Shown: positions 26,548 through 36,584, counted from the stretch's first letter. The stretch is 64,000 nt of DNA from Paratinospora sagittata (GCA_035771175.1 CM069610.1:25572501-25636500); one strand, 5' to 3'. Translations and numbers: made by a program. The notes: a model not told the origin generated them from the sequence alone.

Positions 26548-26567
26548 GTGAAATACAGGGTATTACA

Positions 26568-26580
26568 CTCTACCCCCCTT
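26568..26580 (-). promoter_or_regulatory. Polypurine tract of TE1
   Basis: The coding strand reads AAGGGGGGTAGAG and abuts the TGTAATACCC start of the 3' LTR. This is the expected position and composition for the primer of plus-strand DNA synthesis. The 224 bases between it and the pol stop (26581-26804) hold no convincing gene and are read as 3' untranslated sequence. Confidence 0.88.
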
Positions 26581-26804
26581 AAAGGGATTTCGCCCTCGAA
26601 ATCAAGTCAAGTAGTGATGGGGTTGTCGGCTTGAGAAGTAGCCGCAGGCTGTGAAGGAGGCCACAGCACGTGTGCAAGACTCTATCCATTGATATTATTT
26701 TCAGACATCTGGTAAGTATTGAAGTGAAACAATGTATCAAGATAGGTGTAAACAATGTTGCATCCTGATATTGATAAGGGAAAATAATACAACGTATCAC
26801 TTCA

Positions 26805-27854
26805 TCAGTTGGTACTAGAAAACAATTGAGGGTATTTTTGTTTAATTGTTGATTCTAGTTCCCATGTTGCTTCCTCTATGCCGTGGTGATCCCAGAGCAC
26901 TTTCACAAGTGGTATGCTACGGCGCCGTAGTTCTTGAGTTTTTCTATCTAAAATCTGGATTGCTTTCTCCTGATACGTATTTCCTTCCTCAACCCGAACC
27001 TCGACTAAAGGGATGATATGCGAAGGATCAGGACGATACTTGCGAAGCATAGATACGTGAAAAACGTCATGAACCTTAGGCATGGATGATGGAAGGGACA
27101 GACGATAAGCAAGTTTGCCAATACGTTCAATGATCGGAAATGGACCGATATATCGCGGGGAGAGCTTGCCTTTGATCCCAAAGCGTTTGACACCTCGTGT
27201 GGGCTGGACTTTCAGAAAAACAAAGTCCCCCTTATCAAATTCTAGAGGCTGTCGTCGTTTGTCAGCATAGCTCTTCTGTCGACTTTGTGCAACACGAAGT
27301 CGTTCCTTTACTAGTGTGATCTTCTCAGAAGTCTCTTGAACTAGTTCAGGGCCCAACTGCGGTCGGTCTGCCATATCTAACCAGCATACCGGAGATCTGC
27401 AAGGCCGACCATAGAGAGCCTCGTATGGTGCCATGCCGATACTAGTTTGGTAGCTGTTGTTGTATGCAAACTCAGCTAGATGCAAATACTTTGCCCATCC
27501 GTCATGAAAGTCCAAAATGCAGCATCGTAGCATGTCTTCTAAGATTTGGATAAGCCGTTCTGACTGCCCATCAGTCTGAGGGTGGAAGGCGGTGCTCATA
27601 GTGATCTTTGAACCCATTCTAGTTTGGAAGCTTTTCCAAAAGTTTGATGTGAAGCGAGGGTCTCGATCAGAGACGATCGTGAGTGGTATGCCATGAAGGC
27701 GGACGATCTCTCTTTCATAGAGTTCGGCAAGTTTGGCGGGATTATCCGTGAATTTTATTGGCAAGAAGTGTGCAGACTTGGTAAGTCTGTCAATGATAAC
27801 CCAGATAGCATCTTGCCCTTTATTATTTCGAGGTAATGCTGTAACAAAATCCAT
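26805..27854 (-). pseudogene. TE1 integrase fragment with chromodomain-like tail
   Basis: This open frame of 349 codons carries the integrase core. The D,D35E residues are D2 (MDF), D63 (SDRDPRF) and E99 (GQSERL). A GPF-type module follows at about 225-275 (IGPF, FHVSML), then a chromodomain-like end at about 298-338 (ILDRK, IPLVKVLW, EEATWELE). It is out of frame with the upstream gag-RT frame. The N-terminal HHCC zinc-binding region is missing. The junction near 27868-27881 joins the end of the linker (FYRN) directly to the sequence just before MDF through a repeated AAATGG, which suggests a deletion of about 240 bp that is not a multiple of three. The first ATG shown is internal to the ancestral protein. 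The product could not serve as a normal integrase. Confidence 0.88.
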
Positions 27855-30800
27855 TGCGATGTTCTCCCATTTCCATTTCTATAAAAAACGGCGCCGTCGT
27901 CAGAGACTGACCAATGAGGAAGGTCTTGGCCGCTGAGTAGAAGTTCTCGTTTCTCCATTAACATAGGGTCATTGGCTTGAGTAGCTGAAATCTTGCGAAC
28001 AAGGTCAGAGGTAGCTGATAATTGAGAGAGTCGTGGTCTTGGTCCTTCTATGTTCAGTTGTAGGTTAAAGTTCTCCAACTCTGTAGTCAACTTTCCCATT
28101 TCGTAGTTAAGAGTGCAAGCAACATAAGATTTTCTACTCAGGGCATCAGCCACAACATTGGCCTTTCCGGGATGGTACTGGAGTTGAAAGTCATAATCTT
28201 TCAAGAATTCCAACCATCGTCTTTGGCGGAGGTTAAGGTCTCGCTGAGTGTATATGTACTTAAGACTCTTGTGATCCGAGAAGACCTCAAACCGTTCACC
28301 GTATAGGTAATGACGCCATAACTTTAGAGCAAATACGACAGCAGCAAGTTCCAAGTCATGCGTTGGGTAATTACCCTCATGAATCTTCAGTTGTCTGGAC
28401 GCATATGCAACCACTTGGCCTTCTTGCATTAGCACGGCACCTAAGCCTTGGAGAGAGGCGTCGGTGTATAATGAAAATCCAATGGCATTTCTTGGAGTGA
28501 TAAGTACAGGTGCAGTCGTGAGGCGTTTTTTCAATTCCTGAAATGATGCTTCACAGGCGGAATTCCAGATAAAGCGCACGTCTTTTCGAGTGAGCTTGGT
28601 CATAGGTTCAGCAATCTTTGAGAAATCCTTGATGAAGCGTCTATAATAGCCAGCCAAACCAAGAAAACTCCTAATCTGAGTAACAGTGGTAGGCTGCTTC
28701 CAGTTTAAAACGGCTTCAACTTTAGAAGGATCGACCTCAATGCCATGGCCTGAAACCACATGGCCTAGGAATTGAACTCTCTGCGCCCAAAATTCGCACT
28801 TACTCAACTTTGCATACAGTTGGTGTCTTTGTAAGGTCTGGAGGACGATCTTCAAATGTATTTTATGGTCTTCCTCGGTTGAGGAATATATCAAGATGTC
28901 GTCGACAAAAACCACCACAAACCGGTCTAAGTATAACCTGAATATGCGATTCATCAAATCCATGAATGCAGCAGGGGCATTCGTTAGACCGAACGGCATA
29001 ACTAAGAATTCATAATGACCGTAACGAGTTCTGAACGCTGTTTTGGTGATGTCCGATTCTCGGATCCGGAGTTGGTGATAACCAGACCGTAAATCAATCT
29101 TAGAGAAGTATTTGGCATCTCTAAGTTGGTCGAACAAGTCATCGATCCTGGGCAACGGATATCTGTTCTTGATGGTGACGTTATTCAACTTGCGATAATC
29201 GATGCAAAGTCGTAACGAACCATCCTTTTTGCGAACAAACAGAACTGGAGCGCCCCAGGGTGATGAACTCTTTCGGATGAAGCCATTACTCTCTAATTCC
29301 TTAAGTTGTATGTCTAATTCGACCAGTTCAACATTTGACATTCTGTATGGTGGAATTGAGATAGGCCCTGTCCCAGGTATGAGGTTGATCTCAAAATCGA
29401 ATTCCCGAACTGGAGGTAGACCAGGAAGGTCATTAAGAAAAACTGTTGGGAATTCAGATACGACTGGAACATCGCGTACTTCGGGAGGGTACAGAGCTGG
29501 TGATTCATTGTCGTTACCAAGAGACAACGCTCGAAGTTGTGACTTGAGAAGGGCAACTGTTGATTTGTGTATCCATTTCCTTGTTCCCTGAATCTTGACA
29601 AACTCGCCTGTAGGCAAAGTTAACTGAACTTGCTTGTTCATACAGTCGATCTTTGCATTCAGTGGTGCCAGCCAGTCCATGCCGAGGATGATGTCGAAGT
29701 CATCAAAATCCATTACAAAAAGATCGGCATATATGATATGTTCGGACATTCGAAGCTCACATCGCGAACACTGCAAATTCACGTCAGTACCCGATCCGAA
29801 TGGTGATGTGACATGGAGTGTGATGTTTGTGGGTTCAGGATGCAGGCCTAAATGTCTTACCAATACTGATGATATAAAAGAATGCGTGGCACCTGAATCA
29901 AACAAAACATGCACCATGGTATTGAATAAAGGAAAGGTACCTTCGACGACATTATTGTCTGGGAGGGGTTGGTGAGCGATGGCATATGCTCTGCCCTGAT
30001 TCCGTGGACCCTGGTTCTGCTGGGTCGGCCTGGGTTGGGCATTAGCAGCAGGTGGTGCTTGTTGGACTGGAATAGCAGGAATAGGTTGCTGAAGGTGCGG
30101 ACAAAGATGTTTGACATGGCCCTTCTGGCCGCAGTTGTAACAAGTCGGCCTGTACTGCTGATGGTTGTGCTGGCCTTGTTGATTGTGGTGTCGGCCACCA
30201 CCTCTGCCATTTCCGTTGCTACGGCCACCTCGTCCATAACGACCGCCACGGCCATGATTTCGGAAACCCTGGTGGTTAGAGTTAAAAGGTTCAGCCGCAG
30301 GTGTTGTGCCTGCATTCGTCGAAACCGGGGCTGGGAGGGCTGGGTTTGGATTGTAGTAGGGCTTTTTCCTGTTGCCCTGTTGTGAGCCTTGTGGAGGAAA
30401 TGTGGCAGGTCGTTTGCCCTTATTCATTCGCTGTTCTTGTAAGAGCTTCTCTTGTTCAAAGCTCATGGCCTTGTCAACAACCTCCTTGTAAATCTTGATG
30501 TCCAAGATCGATAAGGCTTGCCGAATGTCATGGCGAAGGCCATTATAAAATTTCTCGGACTTATCTCGCTCCGTTGAGATGGTGGAGAGAGAGTAGACAG
30601 ATAATTCTTTGAATTTTCCAGCATATTCTCTGACAGTCATGGTGCCCTGATATAACTTAGCAAATTCCTGGCGCTTCTGCTTTGTCACCGCGCTGGGAAA
30701 ATACTCATCAATAAACATTGACTCAAACTGTTGCCAAGTCATATCTGCTATATTGACCCGTGGGTCTTCTTTCACTGTGAGCCACCATTTGTTTGCTCCA

Positions 30801-31261
30801 CCAACAAGTTGGTAAGTTGCTAGTGGAATTTTGCGAGTCTCATCGACTCCCATTGCATCAAGGGCTTTCTTTGACTCATCTAGCCACTTTTGCACCTCAT
30901 CAGGATCAATGGTGCCATCGAAAGTAAGAGGTTGTAGTCGCTTGTATTTAGTAATCTGATCGGTTTGAGCTTCCGACCCAAATTTTATAGGTGCTTGTAC
31001 CGTGGCAACCTGACTGGCTGCAGTCTCACGAACGGCAGTTTGAACAGTGACCTTCATTGCCTCAACAAATCCAGCGAAGAAGGTTTCAATGCTTGAAGGC
31101 ATGGCAAAGGGTGCGGGTGGTGGTGGTATTGCCTGCCCAGATGTAGTGGCAGGGTCGGGTGTGGCCTGTGCTGTTATCGGAGGCGGTGGTTCCTGAATCT
31201 CAGGAGGTGCCTCAACTGTGGGACGAACAGTACGTGGCCTTCCTCTCTTCCTGGTTTGCAT
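27755..31261 (-). CDS. TE1 gag-protease-RT-RNase H polyprotein (pol truncated)
   Basis: A 1168-codon frame starting at the ATG at 31261, 7 nt after a good splice-acceptor-like site. Visible domains are: Pro-rich N-terminus (1-55); retrotransposon gag capsid region (about 105-275); Arg/Gly/Asn-rich stretch (330-370); CCHC zinc knuckle C374-C377-H382-C387; aspartic protease around D455 ([11 protein letters not shown]); reverse transcriptase (about 640-840) with active site FVDDIL at 785-790; and RNase H (about 925-1043) with D934, E971 and D996. The last 40 or so residues are read out of frame, because the integrase zinc-binding part was deleted after about residue 1130. Gag through RNase H has no stop and all key residues. 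It could supply capsid and polymerase, but not a complete integrase. Confidence 0.93.
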   Translation of the reverse strand: MQTRKRGRPRTVRPTVEAPPEIQEPPPPITAQATPDPATTSGQAIPPPPAPFAMPSSIETFFAGFVEAMKVTVQTAVRETAASQVATVQAPIKFGSEAQTDQITKYKRLQPLTFDGTIDPDEVQKWLDESKKALDAMGVDETRKIPLATYQLVGGANKWWLTVKEDPRVNIADMTWQQFESMFIDEYFPSAVTKQKRQEFAKLYQGTMTVREYAGKFKELSVYSLSTISTERDKSEKFYNGLRHDIRQALSILDIKIYKEVVDKAMSFEQEKLLQEQRMNKGKRPATFPPQGSQQGNRKKPYYNPNPALPAPVSTNAGTTPAAEPFNSNHQGFRNHGRGGRYGRGGRSNGNGRGGGRHHNQQGQHNHQQYRPTCYNCGQKGHVKHLCPHLQQPIPAIPVQQAPPAANAQPRPTQQNQGPRNQGRAYAIAHQPLPDNNVVEGTFPLFNTMVHVLFDSGATHSFISSVLVRHLGLHPEPTNITLHVTSPFGSGTDVNLQCSRCELRMSEHIIYADLFVMDFDDFDIILGMDWLAPLNAKIDCMNKQVQLTLPTGEFVKIQGTRKWIHKSTVALLKSQLRALSLGNDNESPALYPPEVRDVPVVSEFPTVFLNDLPGLPPVREFDFEINLIPGTGPISIPPYRMSNVELVELDIQLKELESNGFIRKSSSPWGAPVLFVRKKDGSLRLCIDYRKLNNVTIKNRYPLPRIDDLFDQLRDAKYFSKIDLRSGYHQLRIRESDITKTAFRTRYGHYEFLVMPFGLTNAPAAFMDLMNRIFRLYLDRFVVVFVDDILIYSSTEEDHKIHLKIVLQTLQRHQLYAKLSKCEFWAQRVQFLGHVVSGHGIEVDPSKVEAVLNWKQPTTVTQIRSFLGLAGYYRRFIKDFSKIAEPMTKLTRKDVRFIWNSACEASFQELKKRLTTAPVLITPRNAIGFSLYTDASLQGLGAVLMQEGQVVAYASRQLKIHEGNYPTHDLELAAVVFALKLWRHYLYGERFEVFSDHKSLKYIYTQRDLNLRQRRWLEFLKDYDFQLQYHPGKANVVADALSRKSYVACTLNYEMGKLTTELENFNLQLNIEGPRPRLSQLSATSDLVRKISATQANDPMLMEKRELLLSGQDLPHWSVSDDGAVFYRNGNGRTSQWILLQHYLEIIKGKMLSGLSLTDLPSLHTSCQ

Positions 31262-31268
31262 TTTCTCA

Positions 31269-31291
31269 CTGGCAAGGAGAAAAGAAAACCA
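31269..31291 (-). promoter_or_regulatory. Candidate 3' splice acceptor before TE1 gag
   Basis: The coding strand has a pyrimidine tract (TTTTCTTTTCTCCTTGCCAG) whose AG lies at 31270-31269, with a CTTAAT branch-like word about 25 nt upstream. The gag ATG follows after exactly 7 nt (TGAGAAA). The acceptor before the extra ORF has the same geometry. Confidence 0.5.
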
Positions 31292-32041
31292 AGATTAAGA
31301 AACTGTAGGTAAGTATAATGTTGGAGTATGCTCAGCAACAATTTCGAGAGTACTGTAATATTAAAATCACTTATTTTTCTAAGTAGAGTGTAAAGTTGTT
31401 GTTGAGGAATCAAAGAATCTTATATATCTCGTATGTGTGGCCATGGTGTAAAAACAAAGAAGGTTAGAATGTTTATATAATAAGTAGAAAACTTTGCAAG
31501 TATTTAAAAAGATTTGGTTTTGGTGTTTGTGAACATACATAGATTTCATTGAAAATCCATACGAGTCATAAGAATTCTAAGATTTGCCTCGGCAAATAAC
31601 CTGATCTAACGTTCTATCGCAATCTTATGCATTCATACGCTTACTCTTAGTCTGTTCAATTATTATCCAAGTTCATATGTCCCATACCACATGAATTTAG
31701 TAATAAGGGTGTAAACCAAGTTAAGTTGTATGAACACGGTCTCTAAAAACATTGGTTGAATAGAAGTTCACTAATAGTATCGTCCAAATTTACTCGTCCC
31801 ATACCGTGTAAACTTAGTGATAATATTAGTAATGCAACTTTCTCCAAGTGTTTCTTTTCACACAAGGTCGTGGGTTTTCTTACTTCCACATTTTATTTAG
31901 TATCATCCAATTTTGTTGTGTCCCATACCACTCCAAAGTTAGTGATACAAAAGAAAGAATGGTTGTAAGTCGGCCCACCAAAGATAGTCTTAAACAAAAC
32001 ATTTCATTCATATATAATAGAAAAATTTACATTGCCAGTAA
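31292..32041 (-). other. TE1 spacer between extra ORF and gag
   Basis: About 750 bp of AT-rich sequence with no convincing frame. It contains three degenerate repeat units about 120 bp apart, marked by gtcccatacc at 31679, 31796 and 31920, each followed by a variant of attagtgataa. If the splice sites proposed here are used, this stretch would be intron in the gag-pol RNA. Confidence 0.55.
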
Positions 32042-33634
32042 TCAATTTTGGCGTTCTTGCTTACCACCATTTCTCCGAGATCTACTGTTATGTACAGAAT
32101 GACTACTAACAGAAGGTTGAGAGTTTGCCCGCTCTGCGTTGGGGTTTGGCAAACGAGTTAATACAAGATTGTGGCTCTCTTTCAGTGCAGCAATATTGGA
32201 TGCCATTTCATCTAACCGTTCAAGTAGGTTAGTCGGTTGTCCCATTGGTGGTTGATAGGTTGGTTGTCTCATAGGTGAAGGGTAGGCCATAGGCATTTGA
32301 GGAAAGTATTGGTTGTATGGGTGGTTCATAGGGGGAACATAGGTGTATTGATTGTGTGGGGATCCCCTAACCGGAACCCCTTGGATAATTTGGTTTGTTT
32401 GAGATGAAAAAGTTGGAAACAATGGGCTCATTGGAATGTTTGGTCCTCCAAGATTTGGTGAGGCCCAGTACTGTTGTTGTTGGTTTACAGCAACTTGTGG
32501 AACGGGCTGATACTGTACCGCAGAAGGTGGAAATCTTTGGTACGAAGTGTTGCCTGAAGTTGGCACGTTCCAAGTTGGTGGATTTGCTTGTGGACCTTGT
32601 CTATCATGACTTTGTAGTGGCGAATTTAGTGTGGCATATAATTCTTCATCAGTAAGTGGTGGATCAATTGGATCAGTATTCGGGGGTGGGTTTGATGTAG
32701 GATTGGGATTTGAATCATTATTTGGGCCGTCTCTGACAGGCATCTTGCGTCGACATTTGCGAAGGCAACGCCCGTGCTTGTCCCTCATTCTTTCGGCAGT
32801 TCTGTTTGCCGTGCCGAATACCTCTTCGTCAGTTACCCCTCCACTTGTGCCATATGTCTTGAAGATAGAGGATGCTGTAACTGGTTCAGTGATCAGCTTT
32901 GACGTTCCATCGAAAGTGTCAACGTTGGCCTCGTGAAGGATCCTCATAATCAAGACTCCGTAGCCGAGGAATTCCTTCTTTAAAGGGTTTTGAATCACCC
33001 TCAACATTTGTTGGATGATGATGTGTGGTAGAGAGACTTTTATGTTCTTCTCTATGCAATACAGCACAAGGAGTTGGGCCCTTGACATAGTGCCCCTAGT
33101 ACCCCTTTCTGGCAAGATGTTGCCGTATACAATCTTTCCGAGGCCGACAAGAGATGGCTTAAGATGATTGTTTGGGAGGTTGGTGTATGTTGATTGAGTG
33201 TATGGCTCTTTGGCGACGAAATTAAACAGTTGTGCATTAGATTCGGCGATCGCTGCAACTGCCTGGGGATCATGTGGATCAATAATTATTGCCTCAATCG
33301 GAATCTCTAAAAGTCGAGCAATAATCTCGATGTTGATAGGAATTGTTGTTCCCATGATTGTTGTCTCTAAGTGAGGGCTGATCTCATCTCCGTGAAGTCC
33401 CACGTGATTCATGGCTTCATAGAAGGATCGAACCAAGTTGTAAGAGACTTGACCCTCGACTTTGGTTATATTTAACCAATCCAGTGCTGCGAGTTTGTCA
33501 TGAAGGATTGGACGGAGGCGGAGATCGCCATTGTCGATGCTCCTCATAGTCACAACCTCTCGTTTGGACAATTCCGTTAGTCTAGTGGGAATTGGTTCCC
33601 TGCTAGTAGAAGATGTTCCCTCCCTTGAGGTCAT
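32042..33634 (-). CDS. TE1 extra ORF, putative plant transposon protein-like
   Basis: A 530-codon frame lying between the leader and gag, in the same orientation. The frame is open to 33673, but the first ATG is at 33634 and lies 7 nt after a splice-acceptor-like CAG, so I chose it. The N-terminal half (to about 270) resembles the plant 'putative plant transposon protein' family: a helical region with NLVRSFYEAM, then TTIMGTTIPIN and ARLLEIP. A basic patch (RMRDKHGRCLRKCRRK) around 285-300 could be a nuclear localisation signal. The second half is rich in Pro, Gln and Asn, followed by a short coiled-coil-like segment (NLLERLDEMASNIAALKES) and a basic Ser-rich end. There is no zinc knuckle and no catalytic motif that I can see. 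Extra ORFs before gag are known in Ogre/Tat elements, while this element is chromovirus-like. The function is unknown. Confidence 0.75.
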   Translation of the reverse strand: MTSREGTSSTSREPIPTRLTELSKREVVTMRSIDNGDLRLRPILHDKLAALDWLNITKVEGQVSYNLVRSFYEAMNHVGLHGDEISPHLETTIMGTTIPINIEIIARLLEIPIEAIIIDPHDPQAVAAIAESNAQLFNFVAKEPYTQSTYTNLPNNHLKPSLVGLGKIVYGNILPERGTRGTMSRAQLLVLYCIEKNIKVSLPHIIIQQMLRVIQNPLKKEFLGYGVLIMRILHEANVDTFDGTSKLITEPVTASSIFKTYGTSGGVTDEEVFGTANRTAERMRDKHGRCLRKCRRKMPVRDGPNNDSNPNPTSNPPPNTDPIDPPLTDEELYATLNSPLQSHDRQGPQANPPTWNVPTSGNTSYQRFPPSAVQYQPVPQVAVNQQQQYWASPNLGGPNIPMSPLFPTFSSQTNQIIQGVPVRGSPHNQYTYVPPMNHPYNQYFPQMPMAYPSPMRQPTYQPPMGQPTNLLERLDEMASNIAALKESHNLVLTRLPNPNAERANSQPSVSSHSVHNSRSRRNGGKQERQN

Positions 33635-33641
33635 TCTTTTG

Positions 33642-33660
33642 CTGAAAGGAAAATAAATTT
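33642..33660 (-). promoter_or_regulatory. Candidate 3' splice acceptor before TE1 extra ORF
   Basis: The coding strand reads AATTTATTTTCCTTTCAG, with AG at 33643-33642. The ATG of the extra ORF follows after exactly 7 nt (CAAAAGA). This fits a plant acceptor well, but use is not demonstrated. Confidence 0.5.
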
Positions 33661-33695
33661 GTGTGAAAGACACAAAATATATTCCTAATATTTTT

Positions 33696-34150
33696 AAGAT
33701 TTATGTTTTGTCTGCTAGACATTTGTTTCGAGTGTTCTGTTGATGTTTATGCCAGCATGAGATTTTCTTCATTAGTGATTTGATGCATATATGTCGTATT
33801 CACTTATGAATGTATAGACATATTTCATCATAACTATATATAGTGTCCAAAAATCAACTATTTGGACTGTGTATATATGTCATATTCACATATGAATGTA
33901 TAGACATATTTAATTATTTTAAGATTTATGTCTTGTCTGCTAGACATTATTTTCGAGTTTTCTGTTGATGTTTATGCCATCATGAAATTTTCTTTCCTTA
34001 GTGATTAGATGTATATATGTCGTATTCACATGTATAGACATATCGACTCATAACTATATAGTTTTCAAAAATCAACTATTTAAAATGTATATATATGTCA
34101 TATTCACATATGAAGGTATAGACATAGTTAATCATAATTATGTATATAGT
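33696..34150 (-). repeat. ~225-bp imperfect tandem duplication in TE1 leader
   Basis: The stretch beginning aagatttatg at 33696 recurs at 33921. Shared words include tgtctgctagacat, ttctgttgatgtttatgcc, atgtcgtattcac and aaaaatcaactattt. The copies differ by substitutions and small indels. The region is AT-rich, rich in TATA and ATATG words, and has no credible frame. Confidence 0.8.
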
Positions 34151-34259
34151 TTTCATAACACAACTATATATATTGGAAATTGAGACTATATAAAAATCAT
34201 ATATAGTTATTTTTAATCCTAACTATATATGAAAGTCATATATATATAGTTTTAGAAAT

Positions 34260-34269
34260 TTCAAATAGT

Positions 34270-34304
<35 letters not shown>

Positions 34305-34317
34305 CGAATATTTGAAT

Positions 34318-34356
<39 letters not shown>

Positions 34357-34608
34357 CGAAAAATAAATTTTTTTTTTTTTTTTTTTTCCCGAATATTCGA
34401 ATAAATAAATTTCAAATAGTAATTTTTTTTTTTTTTTTTTTTTTTTTTTTCGAATATTCGAATAAATATTTTTCGAAAAAATAAATTTTTTTTTTTTTTT
34501 TTTGAATAAATAATTTTCGAAAAATAAAAATTTTTCGAAATTTTTTTATTTTTTTTTATTTATTTTTTTTTTTTGAATAAATAATTTTCGAAAAATAAAA
34601 ATTTTTCG

Positions 34609-34644
<36 letters not shown>

Positions 34645-34764
34645 TTATTTTTTTTTTTTGAATAAATAATTTTCGAAAAATAAAAATTTTTCGAAATTTT
34701 TTTATTTTTTTTTATTTATTTTTTTTTTTTGAATAAATAATTTTCGAAAAATAAAAATTTTTCG

Positions 34765-34795
<31 letters not shown>

Positions 34796-34845
34796 TTTAT
34801 TTTTTTTTTTTGAATAAATAATTTTCGAAAAATAAAAATTTTTCG

Positions 34846-34882
<37 letters not shown>

Positions 34883-34884
34883 TT
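34260..34884 (-). repeat. Poly-T and hairpin minisatellite in TE1 leader
   Basis: Long T runs alternate with units holding gaataaataattttcg and the perfect inverted repeat CGAAAAATAAAAATTTTTCG (8-bp arms, 4-nt loop). At least five units lie between about 34500 and 34850, spaced roughly 70-85 bp. TTCGAA and CGAATATTCG palindromes also occur. The coding strand is A-rich. Exact run lengths may be unreliable in any assembly. Confidence 0.85.
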
Positions 34885-34887
34885 TAA

Positions 34888-34897
34888 TACGTACCTC
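34888..34897 (-). promoter_or_regulatory. Candidate 5' splice donor in TE1 leader
   Basis: The coding strand reads GAG|GTACGTA, with the intron starting at 34894. It lies about 145 nt downstream of the primer binding site. Joined to the acceptors at 33642 or 31269 it would remove the A-rich leader alone, or the leader plus the extra ORF. Confidence 0.4.
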
Positions 34898-35038
34898 ATA
34901 TACACTAATGTATATAGATACATATATTCAATAATAACTACACATATAGTTTCTAATAAATTATTACTATATGTATTTTTAAATCAACTATAGTTTCTTT
35001 CCCTAATTTGGTGGACTTGGGCGGGCCGTGGACCGTAC

Positions 35039-35050
35039 GCTCTGATACCA
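35039..35050 (-). promoter_or_regulatory. Primer binding site of TE1 (tRNA-iMet type)
   Basis: The coding strand reads TGGTATCAGAGC, the plant initiator tRNA-Met complement, 5 nt after the LTR end GGTGTGACA. It fixes the polarity of TE1 and marks the right LTR as the 5' LTR. Confidence 0.95.
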
Positions 35051-35955
35051 TTAAATGTCACACCCCGCCCTGACGCGCCTAAACTGGCGGTACACTCACG
35101 GACGGGGCGCGCATTTGGAACAATCATAATGGTAATAACAGAGTACGCAGCGGAAATACAGTACACAGTACAAATCTGATTTCATATAATTCAGAATACT
35201 TTTGTACATAAAATGGTCTAGGGAACATACTCCCAAAATCCCCAATGAATCATACAAAGGGTACAAAATGTGGGCCCCATAACCTGCACCCAGTCCACCC
35301 TAATTTCCTGTGAAAGATTTGATAATATTGGAGTGAGCTTAACGCGCTCAGTGGGTAAATAGTGCATGAGTATAACAATTAATAAAGCATACTTCAATAT
35401 CAAATATCTTAAATACACATGTAAGCATCATAATCAATCAATATGTATGTATGCATGACACCGTCACGTACTAATGGTTTGATGAACGTACATCGCCTGA
35501 GTTCACGTACTGGTGTCCTTCCCCGGGCGAAGCCAGGTTCTCACTGTACGTCCCTCCTCAGGAACGATGCTCTGGATTCACGTACTGATGTCCCTCCCCA
35601 GCGTAGCCAGGTTCACATGTACGTCCCTCTCCAGAGAAATAATATGAATAGTGAGCAATGCTTCTAACTATTCTATGAGTCATAAACCATATACGTCCCT
35701 AGGTGGTGATATGAATGATGCCAATGCATGAACTGGTCTAGTCTACTAGTCTGGTCTTTCTTGACATTTAGACTGACTTTGGCATCGTCTAGTGATCCTT
35801 ATTAGGGTCGGTATCACGACGTGCAAGGTTAGGACATTCAGGTCATAAACATTATTGATATAATGCAGTGTAAATGAATAGTAGACATAATAATAATTGA
35901 ATGTAAACTTTAATAAAAGTTATGAAACACGCAAACCTATGTTTCGTTCCCCACC

Positions 35956-36045
35956 TTCAGATCTGGTGCTTTTCTCCGGACAGAACTTCGTTGCACCGCT
36001 TTCAGATCTGGCGCTTTCCTCCGGACAGAACTTTGTTGCACCGCA
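35956..36045 (-). repeat. 45-bp tandem duplication in TE1 5' LTR
   Basis: The same two-unit duplication as at 26125-26214, at the constant 9831 bp offset. It lies in the transcribed part of the LTR. Confidence 0.8.
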
Positions 36046-36163
36046 CCGAGAGTCTCGATTAGAGAGTCTCAAAAACTAAAAACTTAGAAGGCGTGGAAAG
36101 GAGAAGAAAATCCCAAGAGAAGGTGATTTTGGTTTGGTGTGAGAAATGAGAATGAGGAGGTTT

Positions 36164-36171
36164 CTTATATA
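36164..36171 (-). promoter_or_regulatory. TATA box of TE1 5' LTR promoter
   Basis: CTATATAAG on the coding strand directly after the 16-unit GAACGTTC array. This would be the active promoter copy driving TE1, with transcription running leftward toward the primer binding site. Confidence 0.72.
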
Positions 36172-36181
36172 GAGATTTTGT

Positions 36182-36510
36182 GCGCCTGCCTGAACGTTCT
36201 GGCAGGCGCCTGAACGTTCTGGCATGGCGCCTGAACGTTCTGGCAGGCGCCTGAACGTTCTGGCAGGCGCCTGAACGTTCTGGCATTGCGCCTGAACGTT
36301 CTGGCATGCGCCTGAACGTTCTGGCAGGGCGCCTGAACGTTCTGGCAGGCGCCTGAACGTTCTGGCAGGGCGCCTGAACGTTCTGGCAGGCGCCTGAACG
36401 TTCTGGCGTGGCGCCTGAACGTTCTGGCAGGCGCCTGAACGTTCTGGCAGGCGCCTGAACGTTCTGGCAGGCGCCTTAACGTTCTGTCATGCGCCTGAAC
36501 GTTCGGGCGT
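36182..36510 (-). repeat. GAACGTTC tandem array in TE1 5' LTR U3, 16 copies
   Basis: Sixteen head-to-tail units of 20-22 bp, each containing GAACGTTC (one has taacgttc). Small linker variants (cagg, catgg, cattg, caggg) separate them. The outer two units match the outer two of the 6-copy array, so the expansion is internal. The position just upstream of TATA suggests a promoter-proximal enhancer. The palindrome matches nGAAnnTTCn (heat-shock factor half-element) or an ACGT T-box. Confidence 0.92.
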
Positions 36511-36539
36511 TGCCTAAATAGTAAAAAATTTCAAATAGT

Positions 36540-36584
<45 letters not shown>

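Larger units (their letters stand above)
25225..26567 (-). repeat. TE1 3' LTR (left copy), 1343 bp
   Basis: It runs from TGTCACACCCCG on the plus strand to GGGTATTACA. On the coding strand it therefore begins TGTAATACCC and ends GGTGTGACA, the classic plant gypsy termini. Moving along the coding strand it holds a run of 43 A, six GAACGTTC repeats, a TATA box (26340-26333), then R/U5. R/U5 contains a 45-bp tandem pair (26125-26169 and 26170-26214) and a pair of roughly 76-bp CGTAC/[10 protein letters not shown] repeats around 25670-25805. Short open frames inside it are not genes. Confidence 0.93.

Noticed and set aside
29634..30498. Several 65-150-residue frames overlapping TE1 gag-protease in other frames
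   Set aside because: They lie antisense or out of frame to a gag-pol ORF with full domain support, so they are shadows.
34984..35166. Minus-strand 60-residue frame across the TE1 primer binding site and LTR
   Set aside because: It spans the PBS and LTR boundary, which are cis-acting sequences, and has no protein similarity that I can see.
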